Shown here in pieces: positions 27,453-37,400 of a DNA stretch of 64,000 bases. Each line of letters begins with the position of its first letter. The stretch's first letter is position 1. The notes under the pieces are model-generated. The model did no database searches. It was not told the origin of the DNA and worked only from the letters and a program-made list of their open reading frames with translations. This DNA comes from Rhodanobacteraceae bacterium (lineage in GTDB: Bacteria > Pseudomonadota > Gammaproteobacteria > Xanthomonadales > Rhodanobacteraceae): contig JAEUPP010000069.1 in the NCBI GenBank assembly GCA_016790075.1, positions 62,001 through 126,000 of the forward strand, in the 5' to 3' direction. Position numbers and translations under genes: made by a program.

Positions 27453-28679
27453 TCACGAGGCCGGCTTGAGCCAGCCGCGCGGGTCCAGTGGCTTGCCGCG
27501 CACGCGCAGCTCGAAGTAGAGCCCGGCATGACGGCGGCCGCCGCTGCTACCGGCCGTCGCGATCGGTTCGCCGGCATCGACCCAGTCGCCAACGTCCTTG
27601 AGCAGGCTCTCGTTATACCCGTAGAGGCTCATATAGCCATCGCCGTGGTCGAGGATCAGGATCAGGCCATAACCCTTGAGCCAGTCCGCATAGGCGACGC
27701 GGCCGTGGGAAACGGCGCGTACCTCGGCACCTGTACCAGCGGCGACGACGATGCCCGAAATCGCTCGCCCCGAATCGTCGCTGGATCCGAAACCGACCTC
27801 GATCTTGCCCGCCAGCGGCCACGGCAGCCTGCCGCGCCGGGCTGCGAAGGGCTCGGCCGCCTGTAGCTGCTTTGGAATATCGGCAAACACGTCGCGCAGG
27901 CGTTCAAGCAACTGCAGCAGCGCAGCCTCATCCTTGCCCAATGCGGCCAGGCGTGCTCCCTGATCACGCAGGCTAGCATCCAGTGCATCGAGCACACTCT
28001 TGCGCTCGCTGCGCTCGGCGTCGAGACGCACAGTTTCGGCATTGCGCGCATCGCGTGTCGCCGTGATATCGGCAACCTGGGCTGCTATCGCCTGCTGCAC
28101 CTTCGCCAGATCGGCGAGGTCGGCGAGCAGCTCACCGATGCGGTCCATACGCGCGCGCTGAAAGTAGCGGTGATAGGCGAGCACGCGTGACGTGGTCGCG
28201 ACTTCGTTCTGCTGCAGGATCAGTTTCAACTCCTCGTGCCGGCCCAGGGCATAGGCCGAGCGCAGCAGCGCCGCGAGTGCATCGCGCTGAGTCTTGAGTT
28301 TGTCCTCCAGCACACGCTGGCGCGCCGTCAGCTCGGCCAATACACGCTGTTGCTCGGCCAGTCTTTCATCGAGCTGGCGCAATTCGCGCGCGATCGCGGC
28401 AATGCGCGTTTCACGATCGCGCAATTCAACCGCAACGCCGCCCTTTTCAGCCTCGGTCAGGCGGCGCTGTTCGGCAAGCTTGCGGATCTCCTCGCGGGTG
28501 GCGTCGAGCTTCTGCTGCGCATCCCGCTCCTCGGCGCTGGGCGGGGCCGGCGCCGCCGCCGTAGCCGCCTGAGATTCGACCGCCGCAGCCGTAGAGCCGT
28601 CCTGCGCGATCGCCGGCGCGATCGTGGCCAGCGCGAACACCACCGCACCGGCAAACTTCCCCGCTGCCGATCTGCACAC
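27453..28679 (-). CDS. envC: EnvC-like murein hydrolase activator
   Basis: About 408 aa. A signal peptide is followed by long coiled coils (about 50-270) and a C-terminal LytM/M23 domain. The usual HxGxD zinc ligand is replaced (SGIVVAA in the segment AISGIVVAAGTG), so the domain is degenerate, as in EnvC, which activates amidases rather than cutting itself. Near the end, AGLYFELRVRGKPLDP replaces the normal HLHFE. GTG 28679 is chosen because TGAGGT lies about eight bases upstream, ten bases after the gpmI stop; a TTG at 28700 is an alternative. Confidence 0.93.
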   Translation of the reverse strand: MCRSAAGKFAGAVVFALATIAPAIAQDGSTAAAVESQAATAAAPAPPSAEERDAQQKLDATREEIRKLAEQRRLTEAEKGGVAVELRDRETRIAAIARELRQLDERLAEQQRVLAELTARQRVLEDKLKTQRDALAALLRSAYALGRHEELKLILQQNEVATTSRVLAYHRYFQRARMDRIGELLADLADLAKVQQAIAAQVADITATRDARNAETVRLDAERSERKSVLDALDASLRDQGARLAALGKDEAALLQLLERLRDVFADIPKQLQAAEPFAARRGRLPWPLAGKIEVGFGSSDDSGRAISGIVVAAGTGAEVRAVSHGRVAYADWLKGYGLILILDHGDGYMSLYGYNESLLKDVGDWVDAGEPIATAGSSGGRRHAGLYFELRVRGKPLDPRGWLKPAS

Positions 28680-28689
28680 GCGCCTGACC

Positions 28690-30222
28690 TCAGGCCTCAA
28701 AGCGCAGCAGCGAACGGCCGCTCATCTCGGCTGGAACCGGCAAGCCCAGCAGAGTCAGTGCAGTCGGGGCGAGGTCGCGCAATGCGCCACGCACCAGGCG
28801 TGGATAGCCAGGGCCTACGTAGACCAGCGGCACCGGCCCCACCGTGTGCTGGGTATGCGGCTGGCCGTTCTCGTCCCGCATCTGCTCCAGGTTGCCGTGA
28901 TCGGCGGTAATCAGCATTGCCCCGCCACTGGCCCGTATCGCGGTCTCGACCCGCCCCAGCGCGACATCGACTGCCTCCACCGCGGCAACAGCCGCATCGA
29001 GCATGCCGGTATGGCCGACCATGTCGGGATTCGCGATATTGCAGGCGATGAAATCAAAACGGCCCGAGGCGATCGCTGCAACCAGTTGGTCGGTAAGTTC
29101 CGGGCAGCTCATCTCGGGCTTCAGGTCGTAAGTAGCTACCTTGGGACTTGGAATCAGTACACGCTCCTCGCCCGGATACGGCGCTTCGCGCCCGCCGGAA
29201 AAAAAGAAGGTCACGTGGGCGTATTTTTCCGTCTCGGCAATACGCAGCTGAGTCTTGCCCAGCCCGGACAGATATTCGCCCAGCGTGTTGGCCATTGACT
29301 GCGGCCGATAGGCGACGGCACTGACCGCCAGACTGGCGCTGTATTCGGTCAGGGTCACGAACGCGGACAGTGCAATGCGGCGATCGCGCACGAAGCCGTC
29401 GAACGCAGTATCCGTGAATACCTGGCTTAGCTGGCGCGCGCGATCGGCGCGAAAGTTCATGAATACGACCGCATCACCGTCGCCCACGGCCGCACCCTCG
29501 CCGATTACGGTGGGCTTCACGAACTCGTCGTTCTCGCCGCGGGCATAGGCCGATGCCAATGCGCCAACCGCGCTGGCCGCATGAAACCCGGCCCTGGCCT
29601 CAGCGATGGCGTCGTAGGCGAGCTGCACGCGGTCCCAGCGCTGGTCGCGGTCCATGGCGTAGTAACGGCCCGACACCGTCGCGACGAAGGCCCCCGGTGT
29701 CGCGCTGCATCGTGCTTCCAGCGCACGCAAGGAGGGCTCGGCACTCTTGGGCGGCATATCGCGACCGTCGAGAAAAGCATGCACGGCGATACGCGGCACC
29801 TGGTTGCGCGCCGCGAGTTCCAGCAGCGCAAAGATGTGGTTCTCATGGCTATGCACACCACCCGGCGACACCAGACCGAACACATGCAAGGTGCCGCTAC
29901 CAGACTTCGCCGCGGCACAGGCCTGCAATAGTGCTGAATTATTGAAAAAGCTACCTGTAGAAATATCCGTATCGATACGCGTCAGATCCTGATAGACCAC
30001 CCGGCCCGCGCCGATATTCATATGCCCGACTTCAGAGTTGCCCATCTGATCGTCGGGCAGGCCGACATGCAAGCCGTGGGTGTCGACGAGATCATGCGGG
30101 CAGGTCGCCAGCAGCCTGCGCCAGTTCGGGCAGCGGGCCAGCGCGATCGCGTTGTAGTCGGTTTCCGTGCGATGGCCCCAGCCATCGAGGATCAGCAGAA
30201 GGACAGGCTTGGGTGGAGTCAC
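28690..30222 (-). CDS. gpmI: 2,3-bisphosphoglycerate-independent phosphoglycerate mutase
   Basis: A 510-aa glycolytic enzyme converting 3- to 2-phosphoglycerate. The metal-binding Asp13 lies in LLILDGWG and the catalytic Ser63 in QMGNSEVGHMNIGAG; further ligands are in FMNFRADRARQ, NIANPDMVGHTG and ITADHGNLE. Length is typical. The start is GTG at 30222. It heads the gpmI-envC-ctpA group. An AT-rich patch of unusual codons lies at about 29925-29970 (residues 86-100). Confidence 0.97.
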   Translation of the reverse strand: MTPPKPVLLLILDGWGHRTETDYNAIALARCPNWRRLLATCPHDLVDTHGLHVGLPDDQMGNSEVGHMNIGAGRVVYQDLTRIDTDISTGSFFNNSALLQACAAAKSGSGTLHVFGLVSPGGVHSHENHIFALLELAARNQVPRIAVHAFLDGRDMPPKSAEPSLRALEARCSATPGAFVATVSGRYYAMDRDQRWDRVQLAYDAIAEARAGFHAASAVGALASAYARGENDEFVKPTVIGEGAAVGDGDAVVFMNFRADRARQLSQVFTDTAFDGFVRDRRIALSAFVTLTEYSASLAVSAVAYRPQSMANTLGEYLSGLGKTQLRIAETEKYAHVTFFFSGGREAPYPGEERVLIPSPKVATYDLKPEMSCPELTDQLVAAIASGRFDFIACNIANPDMVGHTGMLDAAVAAVEAVDVALGRVETAIRASGGAMLITADHGNLEQMRDENGQPHTQHTVGPVPLVYVGPGYPRLVRGALRDLAPTALTLLGLPVPAEMSGRSLLRFEA

Positions 30223-30416
30223 GGCAGCAGCGGCGGCAGGAACGGAACACGCATGGTAGCGGAATCCCCAGGCCCGGGCCGCGACAGGATATGACTAACG
30301 GCAGGGTGGGCCTGCAGGCTGCAACCTTTGCGCGGCACTTCGCATCGAAACGCTCACCAGTGCACAGCCCCGCTGTGCAACCACCGTCGCCGGACTCATT
30401 CCTAAGGAGTCGATTC

Positions 30417-31076
30417 ATGACCATGCGTAAGCTCGCTTTCAGTCTCAGCCTCGTTCTTTTGACCAGCGCCGTACAGGCCGGCAGCACGGGCCCGGACATT
30501 GACAAGGTCAATGGGACCATCCGCGTTGATGCAGGCCAGTTGGCCGGTGACCTCGAAACGGTCAACGGCTCCATCCGCGTGGGCGACCGTGCCAGGGCTG
30601 ACTCCGCCGGCACTGTCAACGGCTCCATCGAGCTCGGCGACGACGCCGAGCTCGATTCGGCCGAGACCGTCAACGGTGCGATCTCGCTCGGCCAACGCGC
30701 GCGAATCCGCCGCAATGCCGAATCGGTCAACGGCGCCATCACACTAGGACGCGGCGCCGAAGTCGGCGGCAAGCTGTCCAATGTCAACGGGCTCATCCAG
30801 ACCGAGTCGGCGCATGTCGGCGGCGATATCGAGACGGTTTCCGGCAATATCGAAATTGGCGCCGACTCGCGGATCGATGGCGGCATCCTGATTGACCGGC
30901 AGACTGGCTGGTCCTGGGGCAAGCCCAAGCCGCCGCTGGTGATCATTGGACCGAACGCGGTCGTTCAAGGGCGCCTCGTATTCCGGCGCGAGGTCGAGTT
31001 GTATGTGAGCACCAGTGCAAAAACGGGCCCGATTGAAGGCGCAACCGCGAAGTCCTTCAGCGGAGCGACACCTTGA
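30417..31076 (+). CDS. Exported beta-helical repeat protein (bactofilin/DUF4097-like)
   Basis: A 219-aa protein with a signal peptide (MRKLAFSLSLVLLTSAVQAG) and about seven tandem repeats of 18-19 residues built on T/SVNGxIxLGxxAxIxxxxE, for example TVNGSIRVG, TVNGSIELG, TVNGAISLG, SVNGAITLG. Such a periodic pattern predicts a right-handed beta-solenoid like the polymer-forming bactofilins, but here in an exported protein. A proline-rich loop and a short tail end it. AAGGAG precedes the ATG by about seven bases. Divergent from gpmI. Function unknown; a structural or adhesive envelope role is a guess. Confidence 0.8.
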   Translation: MTMRKLAFSLSLVLLTSAVQAGSTGPDIDKVNGTIRVDAGQLAGDLETVNGSIRVGDRARADSAGTVNGSIELGDDAELDSAETVNGAISLGQRARIRRNAESVNGAITLGRGAEVGGKLSNVNGLIQTESAHVGGDIETVSGNIEIGADSRIDGGILIDRQTGWSWGKPKPPLVIIGPNAVVQGRLVFRREVELYVSTSAKTGPIEGATAKSFSGATP

Positions 31077-31193
31077 GTGTTTCGCGGCGGCGGCCTTGCG
31101 TGGTCACCGCCGCATCACCAGCATGACTTCCGGCCTAGCTGGGGTCGCGGCCAGCCGCCTACACTCGGGCCTTTGTGTTCGACCGGAGGCCTT

Positions 31194-32876
31194 ATGCGCC
31201 CACTACTGATTCTTGCGAGCACCACGCTGATGCTCGCCGCCTGCTCCAAAGCACCGCCGCCAGCTGCGACGTCCGCGCCAGCCGCTGCAGCGCCAGCTGG
31301 CTATCAATCCACTTTCGCCGGCAGCGGTGCTCATTTTACCGAGCGGCTGAAGAAACTGGCCTCCGACGAATTTGAAGGGCGCGAGCCCGGCACATTGGGT
31401 GAGCGTACGACCACGGCCTACCTCAAGGACCAGTTCGAACGCATGGGCCTCAAACCCGGCAATAACGGCTCCTGGTTCCAGTCAGTGCCGACGGTCGAGG
31501 TCGCCTTGCAGAACACCGACCTCACCCTCGACGTCGACGTTGCGGGTGGCAAGGAGACCTTCGCCTACAAGACCGATGTAGTCGTCGGCAATCTGTCGGC
31601 CAAACCCGAAGTCGCGATCAAGGATTCCGAGCTCGTATTCGTCGGCTATGGCGTCAAAGCCCCGGAACACAACTGGGACGATTACGCCGGCCTCGACGTC
31701 AAGGGCAAGACCGTGATCGTACTGGTCAATGACCCGGGTTTCGGCAATAACGACACCACGCTGTTCAAGGGCCGCGCCATGACGTATTACGGCCGCTGGA
31801 CCTACAAGTTTGAAGAAGCCGCACGCCAGGGCGCCGCCGCCGCACTGATCGTGCATGAGACCGAAGGCGCGGGCTACGGCTGGGGTGTAGTCGAGAACAG
31901 CTGGAGTGGTCCGCAGTTCGACCTGCCCGCCAGCGAAGACCCGGCGCCGCGACTGGACCTGGCCGGCTGGATCACCAAGTCCTCGGCCGAGCGCCTGTTC
32001 ACCAAGGCTGGTCTGGATTTCACGGCGCTGCGCAGCAGCGCCGACGTCCGCGGCTTCAAGCCACAGTCCCTGCCCGCAAAGCTGAGCGCAACACTCAGGA
32101 GCACGATCAAGAACGGCACTTCAGAAAACGTCGTCGCCCTGCTGCCCGGCAGCAGCCGGCCGGATGAAGCCATTGTCTACAGCGCGCACTGGGATCATCT
32201 GGGCAAGGACACGACACGCAGCGGCGATCAGATCTTCAACGGCGCGGTCGACAACGCCACCGGTGTGGCCGGCCTCATCGTGATCGCCGAAGCCTTCGCG
32301 AAGCAGAATCCGCCGCCGCAACGCTCGATCGTGTTCGCCGCGGTCACGCTGGAGGAGTCTGGTCTGCTCGGCTCGCGTTACTACGCCGCGCATCCGCCCA
32401 TTGCCATGGACAAGACCGTCGCAAACATCAATATGGATGCGTTGTATCTGACCAAGACCGCACGCAATTTCGCGGTGGTTGGCTACGGTCAGTCGGAGCT
32501 CGACAACTACCTCAAGGAAGCTGCCGCGGCGCAGGGCCGCGTGATCACCCCAGAGGAGTCACCCGAGAAGGGCTTTTTCTTCCGTTCCGATCACTTCAAC
32601 TTCGCGCGCAAGGGCGTACCTGCGCTCTATGCCAAGGGCGGTACCGATCTGTTCGAGGGCGGGGAAACCGCCGGCCGCGCCGCGTTCGACGATTACGGCA
32701 AGAACCGCTACCACCAGGTCAGTGACGAGTTCAAGGACGACCTGCCGGTGGCTGGTGCGGTCGCCGATCTCGAAGCCCTGTACAAGGTCGGCAGCAAGCT
32801 CGCGAACGAGACCAGCTGGCCGCAGTGGGCCGCGGACAGCGAATTCAAGGCGGTGCGCGACGCCTCAAAAAAGTAA
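31194..32876 (+). CDS. M28 family aminopeptidase lipoprotein
   Basis: A 560-aa protein with a lipobox (LMLAAC). A protease-associated (PA) domain inserts at about 150-290, and the M28 zinc peptidase follows: His in YSAHWDHLGK, Asp in NGAVDNATGVAG, Glu pair in TLEESGLLGS, Asp in NINMDALY and His in RSDHFNFA, a full set of two-zinc ligands. It should be an outer-membrane or periplasm-anchored aminopeptidase. GGAGG lies close before the ATG. A long hairpin follows the gene. Confidence 0.93.
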   Translation: MRPLLILASTTLMLAACSKAPPPAATSAPAAAAPAGYQSTFAGSGAHFTERLKKLASDEFEGREPGTLGERTTTAYLKDQFERMGLKPGNNGSWFQSVPTVEVALQNTDLTLDVDVAGGKETFAYKTDVVVGNLSAKPEVAIKDSELVFVGYGVKAPEHNWDDYAGLDVKGKTVIVLVNDPGFGNNDTTLFKGRAMTYYGRWTYKFEEAARQGAAAALIVHETEGAGYGWGVVENSWSGPQFDLPASEDPAPRLDLAGWITKSSAERLFTKAGLDFTALRSSADVRGFKPQSLPAKLSATLRSTIKNGTSENVVALLPGSSRPDEAIVYSAHWDHLGKDTTRSGDQIFNGAVDNATGVAGLIVIAEAFAKQNPPPQRSIVFAAVTLEESGLLGSRYYAAHPPIAMDKTVANINMDALYLTKTARNFAVVGYGQSELDNYLKEAAAAQGRVITPEESPEKGFFFRSDHFNFARKGVPALYAKGGTDLFEGGETAGRAAFDDYGKNRYHQVSDEFKDDLPVAGAVADLEALYKVGSKLANETSWPQWAADSEFKAVRDASKK

Positions 32877-32889
32877 CTTGTAAACATTG

Positions 32890-32936
32890 AGCCCCCTGGA
32901 CCGCGGCCGCCACGCGCCCGCCGCGGTCCAGGGGCT
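32890..32936 (+). terminator. Hairpin after the M28 peptidase gene
   Basis: A 16-bp stem with one bulged C (32890-32906 with 32921-32936) and a 14-base loop begins 13 bases after the stop codon. There is no clear T-run, but the size and place suggest a terminator. Confidence 0.55.
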
Positions 32937-33007
32937 GTCTGAGTCCCGCGGCTTGCACGTAAGGCGGACCGGCGACAAGATGCGCCGAACTCACCTGCAC
33001 CGCCGCC

Positions 33008-33754
33008 ATGCCTGCCCTGCTGATCGCTTCCGTTGTGCTGCAGTTCGTCTGCCTCGTTCATATGGTGCGTTCGGGCCGGCCGTACTGGTGGATCTGGATC
33101 ATCATGCTCGGCTCCTATCTGGGCGTCGCCGTGTATGTCTTCACCCAGATCCTGCCGGACCTGCGCAATGATCCGGCGAGCCGCCGCCTGGTGCGCAACG
33201 TGCGCGACCGTATCGATCCCGAGCACCAGCGCCGGCACATAGCCCAGCAGCTCGATGTCGCTGACACGGTCGAGAATCGCCGGCGCCTGGCCGAGGAATC
33301 GTTGCGGCTGGGCGACCACGCCAGCGCGGCTGAGCTGTACCAGTCGATACTCAAGGGCATCTACGCCACCGACCCAGTGTTCCTGCTCGGCCTCGCACGG
33401 GCACAGGCAGGCCTGGAACAGTACGCCGCCGCGCGCGACACCCTCGACACCCTGATCCGCGCCAATCCCGACTTTCGCTCCGAGGACGGTCACTTCCTTT
33501 ACGCGCGCTGCCTGGAAGCGCTGGGTGACAACACACGCGCACTGGAAGAATACGCGGTGCTAGCAACCAGCTATCCCGGCGAGGAACCGCGCCTGCGCTA
33601 CGGCCTGCTGCTGAAATCCCTGCAGCGCGAGGCAGAAGCGCGCCGGGTATTCGAGGACATGCTCAAGCGCGCCAAGGCGGCGCCAAAATACTATCGGCAA
33701 AAAGAACAGGCGCATCTCGATGCGGCGCGGCAGGAGCTGGCTTCGCTGTCCTAG
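33008..33754 (+). CDS. Membrane-anchored tetratricopeptide repeat protein
   Basis: A 248-aa protein with two N-terminal helices (about 1-20 and 27-47, WWIWIIMLGSYLGVAVYVF), a charged linker and a chain of TPR-like helical pairs (about 85-225), for example AEESLRLGDHASAAELYQSIL and ARAQAGLEQYAAARDTLD. TPR domains mediate protein contacts. The N-terminal two-helix module resembles the PLD-nuclease N-terminal type found in small membrane proteins. No partner is evident nearby. Confidence 0.75.
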   Translation: MPALLIASVVLQFVCLVHMVRSGRPYWWIWIIMLGSYLGVAVYVFTQILPDLRNDPASRRLVRNVRDRIDPEHQRRHIAQQLDVADTVENRRRLAEESLRLGDHASAAELYQSILKGIYATDPVFLLGLARAQAGLEQYAAARDTLDTLIRANPDFRSEDGHFLYARCLEALGDNTRALEEYAVLATSYPGEEPRLRYGLLLKSLQREAEARRVFEDMLKRAKAAPKYYRQKEQAHLDAARQELASLS

Positions 33755-33867
33755 CGCCGCTTGTTTCAAGCAGGCTGGCGGCCACGCCAACGCTTGTCGC
33801 TCCCGCCGGCTTCCGCCGCGAAACCAAGATCGCTTCAACGGCAGTAACGCTCGCCCTTGGCCTGCCC

Positions 33868-34200
33868 CTATGGAAACGCGAAATCCACCCGTATTCCTGA
33901 GGACGCATCGCCGGTGCACTGGCTGCCCGGCTCAAGCACAAGGTCCTTGCAGCTGGCGCCCGGACGGGGCAGTGGCAGGCACTTGGCACCATGGCTCAAC
34001 GGTGTTCCGCCGGAAGCCTCGAAACAGTACTCACTGCGCTTGTCGCAGAACACGCTCTTTCGCGGCTGCCCATCCGCTCGGTCGAGTGTGTCCGCGCACT
34101 CGAAGCGCTGCGACGTCGCCTCGCGCCCAGGCGCAGGCTGCGCCGACAAGGCGCCTGCAGCCCACAAGACCGAGCCCACCACCGTGATCAGCCTAAACAT
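33868..34200 (-). CDS. Small secreted six-cysteine protein
   Basis: A 110-aa protein with a signal peptide (MFRLITVVGSVLWAAGALSA) and a mature part of about 90 residues with six Cys spaced ECADT, VFCDK, EYCFE, AKCLP, ASCKD, SQCTG, enough for three disulfides. GGAGA lies about six bases before the ATG. No family recognised. The arrangement resembles small disulfide-rich exported proteins, but no activity can be inferred. Confidence 0.6.
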   Translation of the reverse strand: MFRLITVVGSVLWAAGALSAQPAPGREATSQRFECADTLDRADGQPRKSVFCDKRSEYCFEASGGTPLSHGAKCLPLPRPGASCKDLVLEPGSQCTGDASSGIRVDFAFP

Positions 34201-34474
34201 TGCTTCTCCACAGGAATGTATCTGCCTCAACGCGAGGCGCACCACCGCAGCCGAGAGTACCTGGACGAGCCGCCGTCGCCCAGAGCGCACACTATTCGAC
34301 CGCCGCTCAACGCCAAGGCACGGCTCTTGGCCCTCATCGCGTCTTAACCGCAACAACGAGCGAAAGCGGCAGTCCTACTGAACTGTCCTGGACGACCACT
34401 AGCCCTTTTGGCCCAGGGCGCACTGGTCCGCGTTGCCTACAATCGCGCGGGACTACCGCCGCCAGGACTTGCCG

Positions 34475-37400
34475 ATGCCGATGTTCGTTTCCGCCGCACT
34501 GCTGGTCGCCGCTGCCGCTGCAGATACCGGCGCCAGCCGCGTGCTGCGCTTTCCCGATATCTGCGGTGACAGCGTCGCGTTCGTGCAGGCAGGTGACATC
34601 TACCGGGTTGCGGCCGGCGGTGGTATCGCCCAGCGGCTGACCTCGCATCTGGGCAACGAGCTCTATCCGAAGTTCTCGCCCGATTGCCGCTGGATTGCGT
34701 TTTCCGCCGAATACGACGGCACGCGCCAGATTCATGTCATACCGGCCGAGGGCGGGACGCCTCGCCAGCTGACCTGGTATAGCGATGTGGGCAGCTTGCC
34801 GCCGCGCGGGGGCACGGACTACCGCGTGCTGGACTGGAGCCCCGACGGCAAGTTCGTGCTGTTCCGAGCCAACCGCGTGCCCTATGACGAGCGCGGCGGA
34901 CGGCTCTATCAGGTCCCCGCCGAGGGCGGCCTCGAAACGCCGCTGGCCATGCCGGAAAGCGGTGGCGCCATGTTCTCTCCCGACGGCAAGTCCGTGGTCT
35001 ACACCCCGATCGACCGCGACTTCCGCAGCTGGAAGCGCTATCGCGGCGGCCGTGCGCAGGACATCTGGACTTACGATCTCGGCAACAACACGTCGCAGCG
35101 CCTGACCGATCACCGCGCGACCGATCATCAGCCCATGTGGATAGGCGACACGATCTATTTCGTGTCCGATCGCGGCCACACGCTGAACCTCTGGGCGCTG
35201 CCTGCTAGCGGCGGAGAAGCGCGTCAACTGACGCGTTTCGAGGATTTCGACGTGCTCTGGCCCAGCGCCGGCAAGGACGCGATCGTATTCGAGCAAGGTG
35301 GCTGGATCTGGCGATTCGACCCGTCGACGCAGAAAGTCGGCAAGCTCGATATTCGCGTCAGCGGCGACCAGCCTCAGGCCTTGCCGAACTGGAAGAAGGT
35401 CGCGCCACAGATCGAGTCCTTCGACCTCTCGCCCCAGGGCGAGCGTGTCGTGTTCGGCGCACGCGGCGAATTGTTCAGCGTGCCGGCGAAACAGGGCGAA
35501 ATCCGCAATCTGAGCAAGTCTCCGGCCGCACGCGAGATCGCCGCCTCCTGGTCGCCCGACGGCAAGAGCATTGCCTACCTGTCCGATGCCAGCGGCGAGT
35601 ACGAAATCTATGTGCGGGCGCAGGACGGCAGCGGCGAGCCGCGCCGCGTCACGCGCGACGGCGGCATCTGGCGCTTTCCACCAGTGTGGTCGCCGGACTC
35701 GCGCAAACTCGCCTATGCCGACAAGCGGCAACGCTTGCGCCTGATCGATCTGGCTAGCGGCGCGCAGCGCGAAGTAGACCAGAGTCAGCTGGACGACCTT
35801 ACCGACTACACCTGGTCACCGGACTCAAGCCTGCTCGCCTACACCAAGGTCAGTGGCAACGGGCTGTCGCAGATCTGGCTGTACTCCCTGAGTGAGGGCA
35901 ATACCGGCGCCGTGACCGAAGCGACCAGCAATGCATTCAGCCCGGCCTTCGACCCCAAGGGCCGCTGGCTGTATTTCCTCTCCAACCGCGACTACAACCT
36001 GACCTTCAGCGCATTTGAAGAAAATTATTTGTATACGAACGCAACTCGCCCGTATGCAGTTACCTTGGCCGCGGACGGCTCTGCGCCCTATCCGCTGCCC
36101 AGTGACGAGGTAAAACCGGTCACTGGGGCGGAAACGCCCACGAACGGCAAGGCCGAATCCGAGCGCAGGCCGGAACCGGGCATCGTTACGCAGGAAATCA
36201 TCGTCGACCGAGAAGGCATGGTGAACCGGGCCGTTGCGCTCAAGGCTGCTGCAGGCAACTACCGCAGCCTTCAGGCTGGAGCCGATGCGATCTATTTCCT
36301 TTCCGGCAACCCGCGCCAGCAACAGCCGCTGGAGCTGCGCCGGCTTGCGCTCGATGCGGACCAGGACAAGGCGGTGGCAACGAACATCGCTGACTATCGC
36401 CTGTCCGCGAGCGGCAACCAGCTGCTGCTCAGACAGGGCGAGCGTTTTGCGCTGGTCAAGGCCGACGCCGGCCAGGACTTCAATGCCGGCGCGCTGAATC
36501 TCGACAAGCTCGAGCTCTATGTCGATCCGCGCGTCGAGTGGCAGCAGGAGTTCACCGATGCCTGGCGCATACTGCGCGACTGGTTCTATGACCCTAACGT
36601 GCACGGCGGCCTGGAGCGCTGGAATACGATACGGGAGCGCTACGCCAGCTGGGTGCCGCATCTGGGCAGCCGTGCCGACCTGGACTACCTGCTGCAGGAA
36701 GTTGCCGGCGAGATGAACGCGGGCCATGTCTATGTGCAGTCCTCGCCTGACATGCCCAGGGTCGAACGCCGTGCCGGCGGATTGCTCGGCGCCGAGTTTG
36801 CAACCGACGGGTCGGGCTATTTCCGCATCGCGCGCATTTTCGCCGGCGCGAACTGGAACCGTGACCTGCGCTCGCCATTGACCGAGACCGGCGTCAACGT
36901 GAAGCCCGGCGACTATCTGATTGCCGTCGACGGCGTCGACGCGCGCAGCGTCAAGAATCCGTATGCCCTGCTGCAGGGCCGCGGCGATCAGGTCGTAAGC
37001 CTGAGTGTGAATTCACGCCCAAGCGCGAATGGCGCGCGCACGGTGCGGGTGAAAACCCTGACCTCGGAACAGAATCTGCGCTATGCCGACTGGGTCGCCT
37101 CGCGCCGCGCCTATGTCGACCAGCTGTCCGCTGGCCGTGTCGGCTACATCCATGTGCCAAATACCGCGATCGAGGGCAATCGCGAACTCAATCGCGGCCT
37201 GCTTGCCTACCACGACAAGGAAGCGCTGATCATCGACGACCGCTATAACGGCGGTGGCTTTATTCCCGACCGCATGATCGAGTTGCTGACGCGGACACCG
37301 CTTAACTACTGGAAGCGCCGGGGGGTCGAGCCGGCGCCGACGCCGCTGGTGTCGCACGAAGGCCCCAAGGCCATGCTGATCAATGGACTGTCGAGCTCGG

